Source of the DNA: Spirilliplanes yamanashiensis
GTDB taxonomy: Bacteria > Actinomycetota > Actinomycetes > Mycobacteriales > Micromonosporaceae
Direction of reading: 5' to 3'
Length of the DNA: 64,000 nt
Assembly (NCBI RefSeq): GCF_016863475.1
Contig: NZ_BOOY01000030.1
Span: forward strand, 62,001-126,000
Part shown: positions 47,159 through 55,493 of the stretch, piece by piece
Layout: every line of letters begins with the position of its first letter
Numbering within the stretch: position 1 is the stretch's first letter
Notes under the pieces: generated by a model
The model's input: the letters and a program-made list of their open reading frames with translations, nothing else
Told to the model about the DNA's origin: nothing
Databases searched by the model: none
Program-made: the position numbers and the translations under genes

Positions 47159-48658
47159 TCAGTAGGCGCCGGTGCGGTTAAGCACGGCGGGGAGGGTGCG
47201 CAGCAGGACGACGGCGTCGAGGCCGAGCGACCAGTTGTCGACGTAGCGCAGGTCGAGCCGGACGGCGTCCTCCCAGGACAGGTCGGAGCGGCCGCTGATC
47301 TGCCACAGGCCGGTCAGCCCGGGGCGCACGGCGAGCCGGCGGTGCACGTCCGGGCCGTACCGGGCGACCTCCTGCGGCAGCGGCGGGCGGGGCCCGACCA
47401 GCGACATCTCGCCGGACAGGACGTTGAGCAGCTGCGGCAGCTCGTCGAGCGACCAGCGGCGCAGGATACGGCCGGCCCGGGTGATCCGGGGGTCGTCGCG
47501 CATCTTGAACAGCACGCCGTCGCCGTTGATGTTGTTGTCCTCGAGCTCGGCGCGGCGCAGCTCGGCGCCGACGTACATGGTGCGGAACTTCAGGAACGTG
47601 AACTCCCGGCCGTCGAGGCCGACGCGGGTCTGCCGGAACAGGGCGGGGCCGGGCGAGCCGGCGCGCACCACCAGCGCGATGACGGCCATCAGCGGCGCCA
47701 GCAGCAGCAGGGCGGTGAGGGCGGCGAGCCGGTCGAGCAGGCCCTTGAGCAGCCAGGCGAGGCCGTGCCGGCGGGCGTGCCGGACGTGCAGCACGGGCAG
47801 GTCGCCGACGGGGCCGACGGCGAGCCGGGGCCCGGCGACGTCGGCCAGGCCGGGGATGACGACGAAGTGCGGGACCGCGTCCTCCAGCGCCCAGGCGAGC
47901 CGGCGCAGCGCCGGCGCGTCCAGCTCGGGGCACGGCAGCACGGCGACGGTGTCGGCGCCGACGGTGCGCAGCGCGGCGGCGACGTCGTCGAAGCCGCCGA
48001 CGACGGGCACCGGGCCGAGGTAGAAGGCGGCGTCGTCGGGCGGGAGCACCGGCACGCAGCACCCGACGACGTGGGCGGTGTTGTGCTTGTCGCGGCGCAG
48101 CTGGCGCACGAGGGCGTCGACCGCGGGCACCCGGCCGACGGCCAGCACCCGCTGCACGCATTCGCCGCGCGCCCGGCGCACCTGCAGGTCGAGGCGCAGC
48201 AGCGTGCGGCCGAGCAGGGTGCCGGCGGCGGCGACGGCGAGCAGCAGCAGGATGAAGTCGCGCGGCACCTCGACGGGGGTGGCCCAGGCCAGCCAGGCGA
48301 CGAAGCCGAGCAGCGCGGCCACGGTGACGGTGACGTCGCGCAGGTCGGCGCGGCCGTCGCCGGGGCGCCGCCGGTCGTGGGCGCGGACGGTGCCCAGCAC
48401 GGCCAGCCAGACGACGGGGGCGAGGGCGGCGACGGCGGCGTAGGCACCGGTGCCCCAGACGTCGCGGTCGGCGCCCGGCCGCACGGCGTACGCGGCGCCG
48501 GCGGCGAGCGCGCCGGCCACGCCGTCCACGGCGACCAGCTTCGCCCGGTATGCGGTTTCCCAATGGCGTGCGGGGCGCCGGGGCGGCCGTTTTCCGGATT
48601 CGGCCCGGCTCGGCTCCTGGACGCCGGTCAGAGGAACCGCCGTCATGCTCGAGGTCAT
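47159..48658 (-). CDS. Exopolysaccharide polyprenyl glycosylphosphotransferase (initiating enzyme)
   Basis: 499 residues. Four to five N-terminal membrane helices, a CoA-binding-like central domain (VVGCCVPVLPPDD), a further helix, then the catalytic sugar-transferase domain: KFRTMYVGAE, DDPRITRAGRILRRWSLDELPQL (in part), SLVGPRPPLPQE, PGLTGLWQISGR. It transfers sugar-1-phosphate to undecaprenyl phosphate and so starts repeat-unit assembly. GGAGGGG lies 7 nt before the ATG at 48658. Confidence 0.92.
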   Translation of the reverse strand: MTSSMTAVPLTGVQEPSRAESGKRPPRRPARHWETAYRAKLVAVDGVAGALAAGAAYAVRPGADRDVWGTGAYAAVAALAPVVWLAVLGTVRAHDRRRPGDGRADLRDVTVTVAALLGFVAWLAWATPVEVPRDFILLLLAVAAAGTLLGRTLLRLDLQVRRARGECVQRVLAVGRVPAVDALVRQLRRDKHNTAHVVGCCVPVLPPDDAAFYLGPVPVVGGFDDVAAALRTVGADTVAVLPCPELDAPALRRLAWALEDAVPHFVVIPGLADVAGPRLAVGPVGDLPVLHVRHARRHGLAWLLKGLLDRLAALTALLLLAPLMAVIALVVRAGSPGPALFRQTRVGLDGREFTFLKFRTMYVGAELRRAELEDNNINGDGVLFKMRDDPRITRAGRILRRWSLDELPQLLNVLSGEMSLVGPRPPLPQEVARYGPDVHRRLAVRPGLTGLWQISGRSDLSWEDAVRLDLRYVDNWSLGLDAVVLLRTLPAVLNRTGAY

Positions 48659-49017
48659 TCCCGTACCCCTCCGACAAACCTTCGACGGATCGGATAATTG
48701 GTTGTCCGGTGACGCCCGTCCGCATTTCAGGTCGCCGTCCGCCGGGGCCCCGCGCCGCGGTCCGGTGGCCTGCGCGGCCCCTCTGACCTGGTTTCAGGCA
48801 CAGCGCGGCCACACCACTGGCTCAGGCGTGTGTCCCCTCGCGGTCGTCACCGAACGACGTTCTCCGCGTTGAACAAAGCGTGTCACCGGCGGCGGTAATG
48901 CCACAGTGCCAGATGTCATAACAAACGTGAGCGTCGTTCATGTTCACCGCGCGGACGATTTCCATTCACCGAAGAATGGTGGAACCAGGCGCGGAAATGG
49001 GACGGGGCGGGCGCCGG
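48659..49017. other. Non-coding gap upstream of the initiating transferase
   Basis: This 359-nt stretch has lower G+C than its surroundings and no credible gene. It contains a hairpin CCATTC/GAATGG (48962-48979), perhaps the end of the 49018-49623 transcript, and an 11-bp palindrome GAACG-A-CGTTC (48852-48862) that could be an operator for one of the two adjacent NarL-type regulators. I could not place a convincing -10/-35 pair. Confidence 0.45.
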
Positions 49018-49623
49018 TCAGCGCAGCCAGCCGTCCTTGCGCGCGATGCGGATGGCGTCGAGCCGGTTGCGGGCGCCGGTCTTCATGATCACGGCCGACA
49101 GGTAGTTGCGCACCGTGCCGCCGGACAGGTAGAGCCGGTGGGCGATGTCGGCCACGGACTCGCCCTCCGCGGCGAGGCCCAGCACCTCGAGCTCGCGGGT
49201 GCTCAGCCCGCGCTCGGTGTTGAGCGAGGCGGCCTGCAGGCGCGGGTGCACGATCCGCTCCCCGCCGGCCAGCCGGCGCACCGAGTCGGCCAGCAGCGCC
49301 GGCGACGCGTCCTTGAGCAGGAAGCTCAGGTCGCCCGCGCGCCGGCGCGGCGGCAGCATGCCGCGCTTGGTCGGGTCGCACAGCAGCAGCATCGAGACGC
49401 CGGGGATGCGGGCGCGCAGCTCCGCCGCCACCGGCAGGACCTGGCTCACCATGTACTCGGTGTCGATGACGACGACCTTGGGCCACAGCTCGGCGGCGCG
49501 CACCGCGAGGTCGCCGTCGAACGGCAGCGTGCCGACGATGTCGATGTCCGGCTCGACGCCGAGCAGGGCGCGGACGTGGGAGCCGGACCGCCCGCCGTCC
49601 GTCACCACCAGGACCCGGGTCAT
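49018..49623 (-). CDS. NarL/LuxR-type response regulator, intact receiver
   Basis: 201 residues. Receiver with the phospho-acceptor in VVVIDTEYM and distal Lys in SFLLKDA; C-terminal helix-turn-helix LSTRELEVLGLAAEG...IAHRLYLSGGTVRNYLSAVI resembles DesR-type regulators. No histidine kinase gene is adjacent. A strong GAGGAGG precedes the ATG at 49623. Likely regulates the polysaccharide genes that follow. Confidence 0.88.
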   Translation of the reverse strand: MTRVLVVTDGGRSGSHVRALLGVEPDIDIVGTLPFDGDLAVRAAELWPKVVVIDTEYMVSQVLPVAAELRARIPGVSMLLLCDPTKRGMLPPRRRAGDLSFLLKDASPALLADSVRRLAGGERIVHPRLQAASLNTERGLSTRELEVLGLAAEGESVADIAHRLYLSGGTVRNYLSAVIMKTGARNRLDAIRIARKDGWLR

Positions 49624-50109
49624 CACACCTCCTCGCCTGCGGACGCCGGCCGAGGCCGGTCGCCGAACCGCGACGGGCCTGCCGGCAGGGACCCGGCAGA
49701 CCGCCCCGCTACCGTAGCGCCAAGCCACGCCCCGTGCACACGCCGGAATCCCCGCTCACGCACCGCCACCGCGCCCGCACCGGCGACGCCCGGCGGGACG
49801 CCGCCGACCGGCGTCGGGGCAGGTCAGCGGCGGCGCCGGCCGGTCGATGTGGACGTTCGCGCCGTGTCCGGACCGTCGCTCAGCGTGTAACCCATGGCGT
49901 TCCCGGCGCGTCCGGCGGCCAAACGCTGCCCGATCGACCGAATCACATCTGCCGTCCACGGCGGACGGTTCGGCCTGTTCGCCACCGCCTGCGCGGCACA
50001 TGCGACATGTCGGACGTGTCGAGCGGGCGGCCGCCCGGCGACCGGAGTCCGGTTCGCGGCGCAGGGCCGGCCGGGGACGTCGTCCCCGGCCGGCCCGGAC
50101 CGCCGGCGG
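49624..50109. other. 486-nt gap without a gene
   Basis: Open frames here are Arg-rich and lack Shine-Dalgarno sites, so I call none. It contains the terminator at 50064-50096 and a 10-bp palindrome CGACATGTCG at 50003-50012 followed by GACGTGTCGA, possibly a regulator site for the response-regulator gene downstream on the minus strand. Confidence 0.5.
50064..50096 (-). terminator. Long GC hairpin after the glucanase-like gene
   Basis: Perfect 15-bp arms (GGGCCGGCCGGGGAC and its complement) with a 3-nt loop, starting 13 nt past the stop codon. No T-run. Confidence 0.7.
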
Positions 50110-53100
50110 TCAGCCGCCGGTGATGGTGAACGTCGAGCCCGGCTCGCGGACGATGTCGCCCTCGGCCGAACCCGTGATGGTGACGTTCGACAGCGTCGCG
50201 CTGCCCCGCGCCCCGCCCATCGCGAGGATGCCGGCGCCGTTGTTCGACTTGTCGATGCGCACGTTGGTGATCTGCACGCCCGGCATCGCGCCGCCGCCGT
50301 TCTTGAACTGGATGCCGTCGTACGTCGAGTCGACGATCTCGGTGTCCCGGATCGTCACGCCGACGATGTCGTGCGTCTGCGGGAACAGCGTGATCGCCCC
50401 GAACTCCTGCGCCGCGCCCCAGAACGCGCCGCCTGTGCGGTACAGGCCGTTGTTCGCGATCAGCGTGGTGCCCGAGAACGGCACCGGGCTGTGGTCGGTG
50501 GCCAGCATGATGCCCGGGTAGTTCGCCGTGTCGTACACCAGGTTGTTCTCGATCCGGTTGTCGCGGCCGCCGTAGACCGCGATGCCGTTGGCCCGCCACG
50601 GCAGCTGCACCGTGTTGTTCACGAACGCGTTGTCGCGCCCCACATCGGTGGCCTGGTCCTTCACGTACGTGCTGGCCCACACCGCGAGCGCGTCGTCGCC
50701 GGTGGTCCGGAACGAGGAGTTGAACACCCGCGAGTGGTGCGTGCCGTTGGTGAAGTTGATGCCGTCGGCGTACGTGTTGCGGATGCGCATGCCGGTGAAC
50801 TCCAGCCCGTCGCCGGGGTTCCACAGCTCAGGGATGTTGCTGTAGTCGCGGCCGACCCAGGCGCCCACGTTCGCGTGCTCGATCCAGACGTTGCTGATCC
50901 TCGTGTTGCGGCCGAACCGGCCGTTGAGGCCGACGCCGCCCTCGGCGTTGCCGTCGCCGCCGCGGATGCGGCCCGAGCCGAAGATGGCGATGTCCGAGAT
51001 CTGGGTGTTGTCGTCGATGTCGAAGCCGAAGTTGCCCTCGTGCGGATGGTTGATCGCGCCCTGGGCGTTCTGCGGCTCGGTCACCGTGTACAGCTGCGAG
51101 TGCCACATGCCCGCGCCGCGGATCGTCACGTTCCGGATGCCGACCTGGTTGTGGGTGCCCCGGTTCAGCGGGTCGTCGGTCAGGATCTTCTGCTCCTGCC
51201 GCCACTGCCCCGCCGGGATCCACACGCAGGCGATGGCGCCGTTCTGGTCGTCGGTGACGGCCCGCTGCAGCGCCGCCGTGTCGTCGTTGCCGTCGTTGGG
51301 CACCGCGCCGTACTCGGTGATCGAGCGACACTCCGCCGGCTTGCCGGCGGCCGGCGCCACCTGCTCCAGGTCGATCAGGTCGATGACGTAGAACGCGGCG
51401 GTGTCGCCGGCGTCGCGCTGCAGCCGGAACCGGGTGCCCGGCGGGTAGCTCTGGGCCAGCAGCGCGTTCGACTCGTCGAACAGCCGCCGGGCCGGGCCGC
51501 CCGGGGTGTTGGTCAGGCCCTCGGGGTCGTCGGTGCTGCCGTACAGCCAGCTGTGCCGCGACGACAGCGTCAGCTTGCGGCTGAACACGTCGTTGACGTA
51601 CAGGCTGATGGTGGCCTCGATGCCGCCGCCGCCCGGGGCGTCCGGGATGGCGTTGCGCACGACGATCGAGTTGGCCTGGTTCGCCGACGTGATCTCCACG
51701 AACTGGCCGGCCGAGCCGAGGCGCACCGACCGGCGGCCGGACGACTCGGTGCCGAAGTTGCCGTTGCCGAACGTGCGCTTCGGGTCCGCCTCCAGCAGGG
51801 TGCCCTGGTAGCGCCCGGCCTCCGCCTCGTACGACACGTACGGCACGGCGGCGCCGCGGCCGACGACGATCGAGCGGCTGAGCGCGTTGTTGCCCTCGTT
51901 GGTCTCGGCGACGACGCCGGTGGCGTCGGCCGTGGCGGTGAGGGTGGCGCCGCCGCTGGTGGCGGTCCAGCTGCCGCCGATGGTGACGGTCGCGCCCGCC
52001 CCGGCGGCGATCGCCGGGGTGGCCCCGGTCAGGGTCGCGCCGCCCGCGGTGAGCCGGGTGACCGACGCGCCCGCCGCCGACGTGCCGCGGTTCTGCACGG
52101 CCACGGTGAACGTGACGGCCGCGCCGACCGCCGGGTTCGGCGGGTTCGAGGTGATGGCCGTGACGGTCAGGTCCGGGCCGGGCGCCTGCGCCACGACGAG
52201 CTGCGCGGCGGCGGTGAACCGGTTGTTGTCGTTGTTCTGCTCCGGCACGGTGTTCGCCGGGTCGACGACGGCCGCCACGGCGTAGCTGCCCTGCGCGCGC
52301 CGGCCGGCGTTCACGGTTACCGTGGCCGACGCGCCCGCGGCCAGCGCGGGCACCGCGGCGCTGCCGGCGACGGTGCCGCCGACGCTGATGTCCGCGGTGG
52401 TGGCCGGCGCCGCGGCGGTGCCCTGGTTGCGCACCGTGGCCGAGACGGTGACGTCGGACGCCTCGCTCGGCGCCGACGGCGACCACGTCAGCCCGGTGAC
52501 CACCAGGTCGGGCCCGGGCGCCCACGAGCCGAGCACCTGCAGCTCGGCGACCTGGCCGCCGGGCGCGCCGCTGTTGGCGAAGAACTGCAGCTGCACGTCG
52601 GCGGCCCGGCCGGTGACCGGGATCGTCACGGTGTTCTGGTTGCCGGCCGGGCTGAACGCGTAGTCGGCGCGCGCCTTCAGCGACGTGAACCCGGCGGCGC
52701 CCTGCACCCGGCCGAGCACCTGCACCGCCTGCGTCCGCGGCCCCCACACCGGGTCCGGGTTGAGCTTCACGACGACCCCGGTGATCTGCGCGTCGGCGCC
52801 GAGCCGGGCGGTCAGCGTGGCCGGCAGCGCGCCGGACTCCCAGTAGGTGCCGGTGCTGCCGTCGCCGGCGTTGGCCGCGACGAAGCCGAACACCGACGAC
52901 GACGCCTCCAGCGGCTTGCCCGCGGCCAGGTTGCCGCCCGCCGGCGGCTCCTCCGGCTCCTCCGGCTCGGACCCGCCGGCGCCGTAGACCTCCAGCTCCG
53001 ACAGCTGCGCCGCGCCCCACCCGGTGTTGCCGGTGACGTGCACGCGCACGAACCGGACGGTCGCCGCCGCGAAGTCGACGGTGACGGTGTTGGCCCGCGC

Positions 53101-53490
53101 CGGGTCGAACACCCGCCCGGCGGACGCGCTCAGCGTGCTGAAACCGGTGCCGTCGGTGCTGCCCTGCACGCTCAGCGTCTGCGTCCGCGTGCCCCACAGG
53201 CTGGACGGGGGCAGCTTGAGCACCACCTGGTCGACGGCGACGGCACTGCCGAGGTCCGCCTGCACCCACTGCGGGAACGCGTTCGCCGGCCCCTCCCAGT
53301 AGGTCGACGGGTTGCCGTCGGCGACGTTCGACGCGGGATGCGCGCCGTGCGCCCCGCTCGTCGCGACGGGCCGCCCCGCCGCGAGGTTCGGCCCGCCCGC
53401 CGCCGCGGCCGGGGCGGGCGCCGACGTGACGACGAGGACGGTGGCGAGCAGGGAGCTGACCAGCAGCCGGACGCGATGCTTCCGTCTCAT
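50110..53490 (-). CDS. Secreted multi-domain beta-helix glycosidase, GH87/mycodextranase-like
   Basis: 1126 residues. Signal peptide to about residue 33 (ending APAAAA). Two F5/8-type (discoidin) carbohydrate-binding domains (NLAAGRPVATSG; NLAAGKPLEASS), separated by a Pro/Glu linker, then two CARDB domains (GPDLVVTGL; GPDLTVTAI), a CBM-like module (YEAEAGRYQGTLLEAD, SSRHSWLYGS) and a parallel beta-helix catalytic region (ITEYGAVPNDGNDDTAAL, GDDALAVWAS, NNTVQLPWRANGIAVYGG). The order resembles bacterial alpha-1,3-glucanases. Substrate assignment is tentative. ATG 53490 has AAGGA upstream. Confidence 0.8.
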   Translation of the reverse strand: MRRKHRVRLLVSSLLATVLVVTSAPAPAAAAGGPNLAAGRPVATSGAHGAHPASNVADGNPSTYWEGPANAFPQWVQADLGSAVAVDQVVLKLPPSSLWGTRTQTLSVQGSTDGTGFSTLSASAGRVFDPARANTVTVDFAAATVRFVRVHVTGNTGWGAAQLSELEVYGAGGSEPEEPEEPPAGGNLAAGKPLEASSSVFGFVAANAGDGSTGTYWESGALPATLTARLGADAQITGVVVKLNPDPVWGPRTQAVQVLGRVQGAAGFTSLKARADYAFSPAGNQNTVTIPVTGRAADVQLQFFANSGAPGGQVAELQVLGSWAPGPDLVVTGLTWSPSAPSEASDVTVSATVRNQGTAAAPATTADISVGGTVAGSAAVPALAAGASATVTVNAGRRAQGSYAVAAVVDPANTVPEQNNDNNRFTAAAQLVVAQAPGPDLTVTAITSNPPNPAVGAAVTFTVAVQNRGTSAAGASVTRLTAGGATLTGATPAIAAGAGATVTIGGSWTATSGGATLTATADATGVVAETNEGNNALSRSIVVGRGAAVPYVSYEAEAGRYQGTLLEADPKRTFGNGNFGTESSGRRSVRLGSAGQFVEITSANQANSIVVRNAIPDAPGGGGIEATISLYVNDVFSRKLTLSSRHSWLYGSTDDPEGLTNTPGGPARRLFDESNALLAQSYPPGTRFRLQRDAGDTAAFYVIDLIDLEQVAPAAGKPAECRSITEYGAVPNDGNDDTAALQRAVTDDQNGAIACVWIPAGQWRQEQKILTDDPLNRGTHNQVGIRNVTIRGAGMWHSQLYTVTEPQNAQGAINHPHEGNFGFDIDDNTQISDIAIFGSGRIRGGDGNAEGGVGLNGRFGRNTRISNVWIEHANVGAWVGRDYSNIPELWNPGDGLEFTGMRIRNTYADGINFTNGTHHSRVFNSSFRTTGDDALAVWASTYVKDQATDVGRDNAFVNNTVQLPWRANGIAVYGGRDNRIENNLVYDTANYPGIMLATDHSPVPFSGTTLIANNGLYRTGGAFWGAAQEFGAITLFPQTHDIVGVTIRDTEIVDSTYDGIQFKNGGGAMPGVQITNVRIDKSNNGAGILAMGGARGSATLSNVTITGSAEGDIVREPGSTFTITGG

Positions 53491-53606
53491 GTGGGTTCCT
53501 TCTGTTCCGCTCGAGACGACAGGGAGGGCCGCTCCGCCGCGCGTGCGGCATCGGTCGGGCGGTACCGGACGCCGTCGGCTTGCGACTCCCGCGCGACTTA
53601 TTGCGG

Positions 53607-53623
53607 AGAAGTTGCTCACTTCT
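53607..53623. promoter_or_regulatory. Candidate operator upstream of the glucanase-like gene
   Basis: AGAAGT-N5-ACTTCT palindrome in the 224-nt divergent gap between the secreted enzyme (start 53490) and the esterase (start 53715). The gap has lower G+C and holds probable promoters for both, but I could not fix -10/-35 boxes. Confidence 0.35.
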
Positions 53624-53714
53624 TTCGGTCCGGAATCCACAATGTTTCAGACCTGTATCGGGTTCGTCAACCATCGATGTCTCGCGGCGGCCGGCGCTGC
53701 GGCAGACTGAGGGC

Positions 53715-54455
53715 ATGCGCCACTACGCGGTCGACCTGCGCTCCCCCGCGACCGGCGCGGCGGGCACCGTCGCCGTCTACGGGCACTGGGGGCGGCCCGT
53801 GCTCGCCTTTCCGTCCGAGGGCGGCCGGGCCTGGGAGTTCGCCGACAACGGCATGGTCGGCGCCGTCGGGGACCTCATCGGGGCCGGGCGGGTGAAGCTG
53901 TACTGCGCCGAGTCGTTCGACGCCGCGACGTGGTCGGCCGCGCACCTGCCGCTGGAGGAGCGGGCCCGGCGGCACGAGGTGTACGAGCGGTGGATCGTCG
54001 AGGAGGTCGTCGCTCATGTGCGGGCGGACACCGGCGACGCCGAGATCATGGTCACCGGGGTGTCGCTGGGGGCGTACCACGCGCTGAACCTGGCGCTGCG
54101 CCGCGCCGACCTGTTCCCGCTCGCCCTGTGCCTGAGCGGCAACTACGACCCGACGACGTGGCGGGGCTGGGGCGAGCGCGGCGACGCCGTCTACTTCCAC
54201 AATCCCGTCGACTACGTGCCGGGGTTGCACGGCGAGCACCTGGACTGGCTGCGGTCGCGGCTCAGCGTCCTGCTGGTGTGCGGGCAGGGGCAGTGGGAGG
54301 ACACCACCGGCGCGCTGGCGTCGACGCGGCGGATGGCGGGGCTGCTGGCGGAGAAGGGCATCCGGCACGAGCTGGACCTGTGGGGGCACGACGTGCCGCA
54401 CGACTGGCCGTCGTGGCGGGCGCAGCTGGCCCACCACCTGCCCCGGTTCTGCTGA
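53715..54455 (+). CDS. Esterase of the alpha/beta-hydrolase superfamily (EstD/PHB-depolymerase type)
   Basis: 246 residues. No signal peptide. Nucleophile elbow GVSLGAYHA, acid region VCGQGQWEDT, and histidine WGHDVPHDWPSW. FPSEGGRAWEFADNGM is typical of the small actinobacterial esterase group. Substrate unknown. The ATG at 53715 is preceded only by GAGGGC. Divergent from the large secreted enzyme. Confidence 0.8.
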   Translation: MRHYAVDLRSPATGAAGTVAVYGHWGRPVLAFPSEGGRAWEFADNGMVGAVGDLIGAGRVKLYCAESFDAATWSAAHLPLEERARRHEVYERWIVEEVVAHVRADTGDAEIMVTGVSLGAYHALNLALRRADLFPLALCLSGNYDPTTWRGWGERGDAVYFHNPVDYVPGLHGEHLDWLRSRLSVLLVCGQGQWEDTTGALASTRRMAGLLAEKGIRHELDLWGHDVPHDWPSWRAQLAHHLPRFC

Positions 54456-54458
54456 CCG

Positions 54459-54506
54459 CTCGCGGCGGCGGACCGGGACGGCGTCGTCCCGGTCCGCGGC
54501 CGCGAG
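54459..54506. terminator. Large bidirectional hairpin
   Basis: Arms CTCGCGGC + CGGACCGGGACG pair with CGTCCCGGTCCG + GCCGCGAG around a 4-nt loop with 2-nt internal mismatches. It fills the gap between convergent esterase genes. Confidence 0.7.
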
Positions 54507-54510
54507 GGGG

Positions 54511-55461
54511 TCAGGCGAGGGCGCGCTTCAGGGCGTCGACGCGCAGCGCCCAGATGCGCCGGGACAGCGGCGCCTCGCCAGCGAACACCTCGGCGGCGTG
54601 GTAGGCGCCGGGGTGCACGTGCAGCTCGGTGGGCACGCCGGCCGCGAGCAGGCGCTGGGCGAAGGCGATGTCCTCGTCGCGGAACATGTCGACGGTGCCG
54701 ACGTCGATGAACGTGGGCGGCAGGCCGGACAGGTCCTCGGCGCGGGCCGGCGCGGCGTAGCCGTCGGGCTCGTTGCCGCCGAGGTACCAGGACCAGGCCT
54801 CGATGTTGCCGGCGCGGTCCCAGATGCCGACGTCGGTGACCTCGTGGCTGGACGCGGTCTCGTTGCGGTCGTCGATCATCGGGTAGATCGGCATGATGAA
54901 CCGCAGGGCGGGGCCGCCGCGGTCGCGGGCCATCAGGGCGACGGCGATGGTGAGGCCGCCGCCGGCGCTGGCGCCGTAGATGGCCAGCCGGTCCGGGTCG
55001 ATGCCCAGCTCGGCGGCGTTCTTGGCGGTCCAGACGAGGCCGGCGTAGCAGTCCTCGGCGGGCGCCGGGTGCGGGTGCTCCGGCGACAGCCGGTACTCGA
55101 CGCTCACGACGACCGCGCCGACCTGCTCGCACAGCGTGCTGGCCACCGCGTCCTCGCCGGCGACGTTGCCGAGGATCATGCCGCCGCCGTGGATGAAGTA
55201 GATCCCGGGGGCCTCGGCGCCCACGCCGTTCGGCCGGTAGATGCGCACCGAGATGTCGGGCTCGCCGTCCGGGCCGGGCACGGTGCGGTCCTCGGTGGTG
55301 ACGTTCGGGTTCGGCGGCACCGGGGTGGCGCCCATGATGCCGTCGACGGTGGCGCGGCGCTGCACGATGTCGGGGATCGCGTTGAAGCCGCCGGGCAGCG
55401 CCTCGAGCAGGCCCTCGAGCGGGGGGCGGACGTCGGGGTCGATCGGGTGGTGTGGGGACAC
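54511..55461 (-). CDS. HSL-family carboxylesterase
   Basis: 316 residues of the hormone-sensitive-lipase type: oxyanion FIHGGGMILG, nucleophile GASAGGGL, acid DVGTVDMFRDED, and histidine VHPGAYHAAE. It follows the Baeyer-Villiger monooxygenase by 32 nt and very probably hydrolyses the ester or lactone that enzyme makes. The GTG at 55461 has GGAG 6 nt upstream. Confidence 0.9.
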   Translation of the reverse strand: MSPHHPIDPDVRPPLEGLLEALPGGFNAIPDIVQRRATVDGIMGATPVPPNPNVTTEDRTVPGPDGEPDISVRIYRPNGVGAEAPGIYFIHGGGMILGNVAGEDAVASTLCEQVGAVVVSVEYRLSPEHPHPAPAEDCYAGLVWTAKNAAELGIDPDRLAIYGASAGGGLTIAVALMARDRGGPALRFIMPIYPMIDDRNETASSHEVTDVGIWDRAGNIEAWSWYLGGNEPDGYAAPARAEDLSGLPPTFIDVGTVDMFRDEDIAFAQRLLAAGVPTELHVHPGAYHAAEVFAGEAPLSRRIWALRVDALKRALA

Positions 55462-55493
55462 GGTTCGCTCCAGTTCGTTGCGGGGGAAGGGGT

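Noticed and set aside
48906-49088. Possible small gene in the gap before the response regulator
   Set aside because: No ribosome binding site and it runs into the antisense of the regulator gene.
49734-50123. Possible 129-residue gene in the 49.6-50.1 kb gap
   Set aside because: Arg/Pro-rich, no Shine-Dalgarno, and it runs through the terminator hairpin.
49894-53895. 1333-codon plus-strand open frame
   Set aside because: It covers the secreted beta-helix gene in antisense and shows no protein-like motifs.
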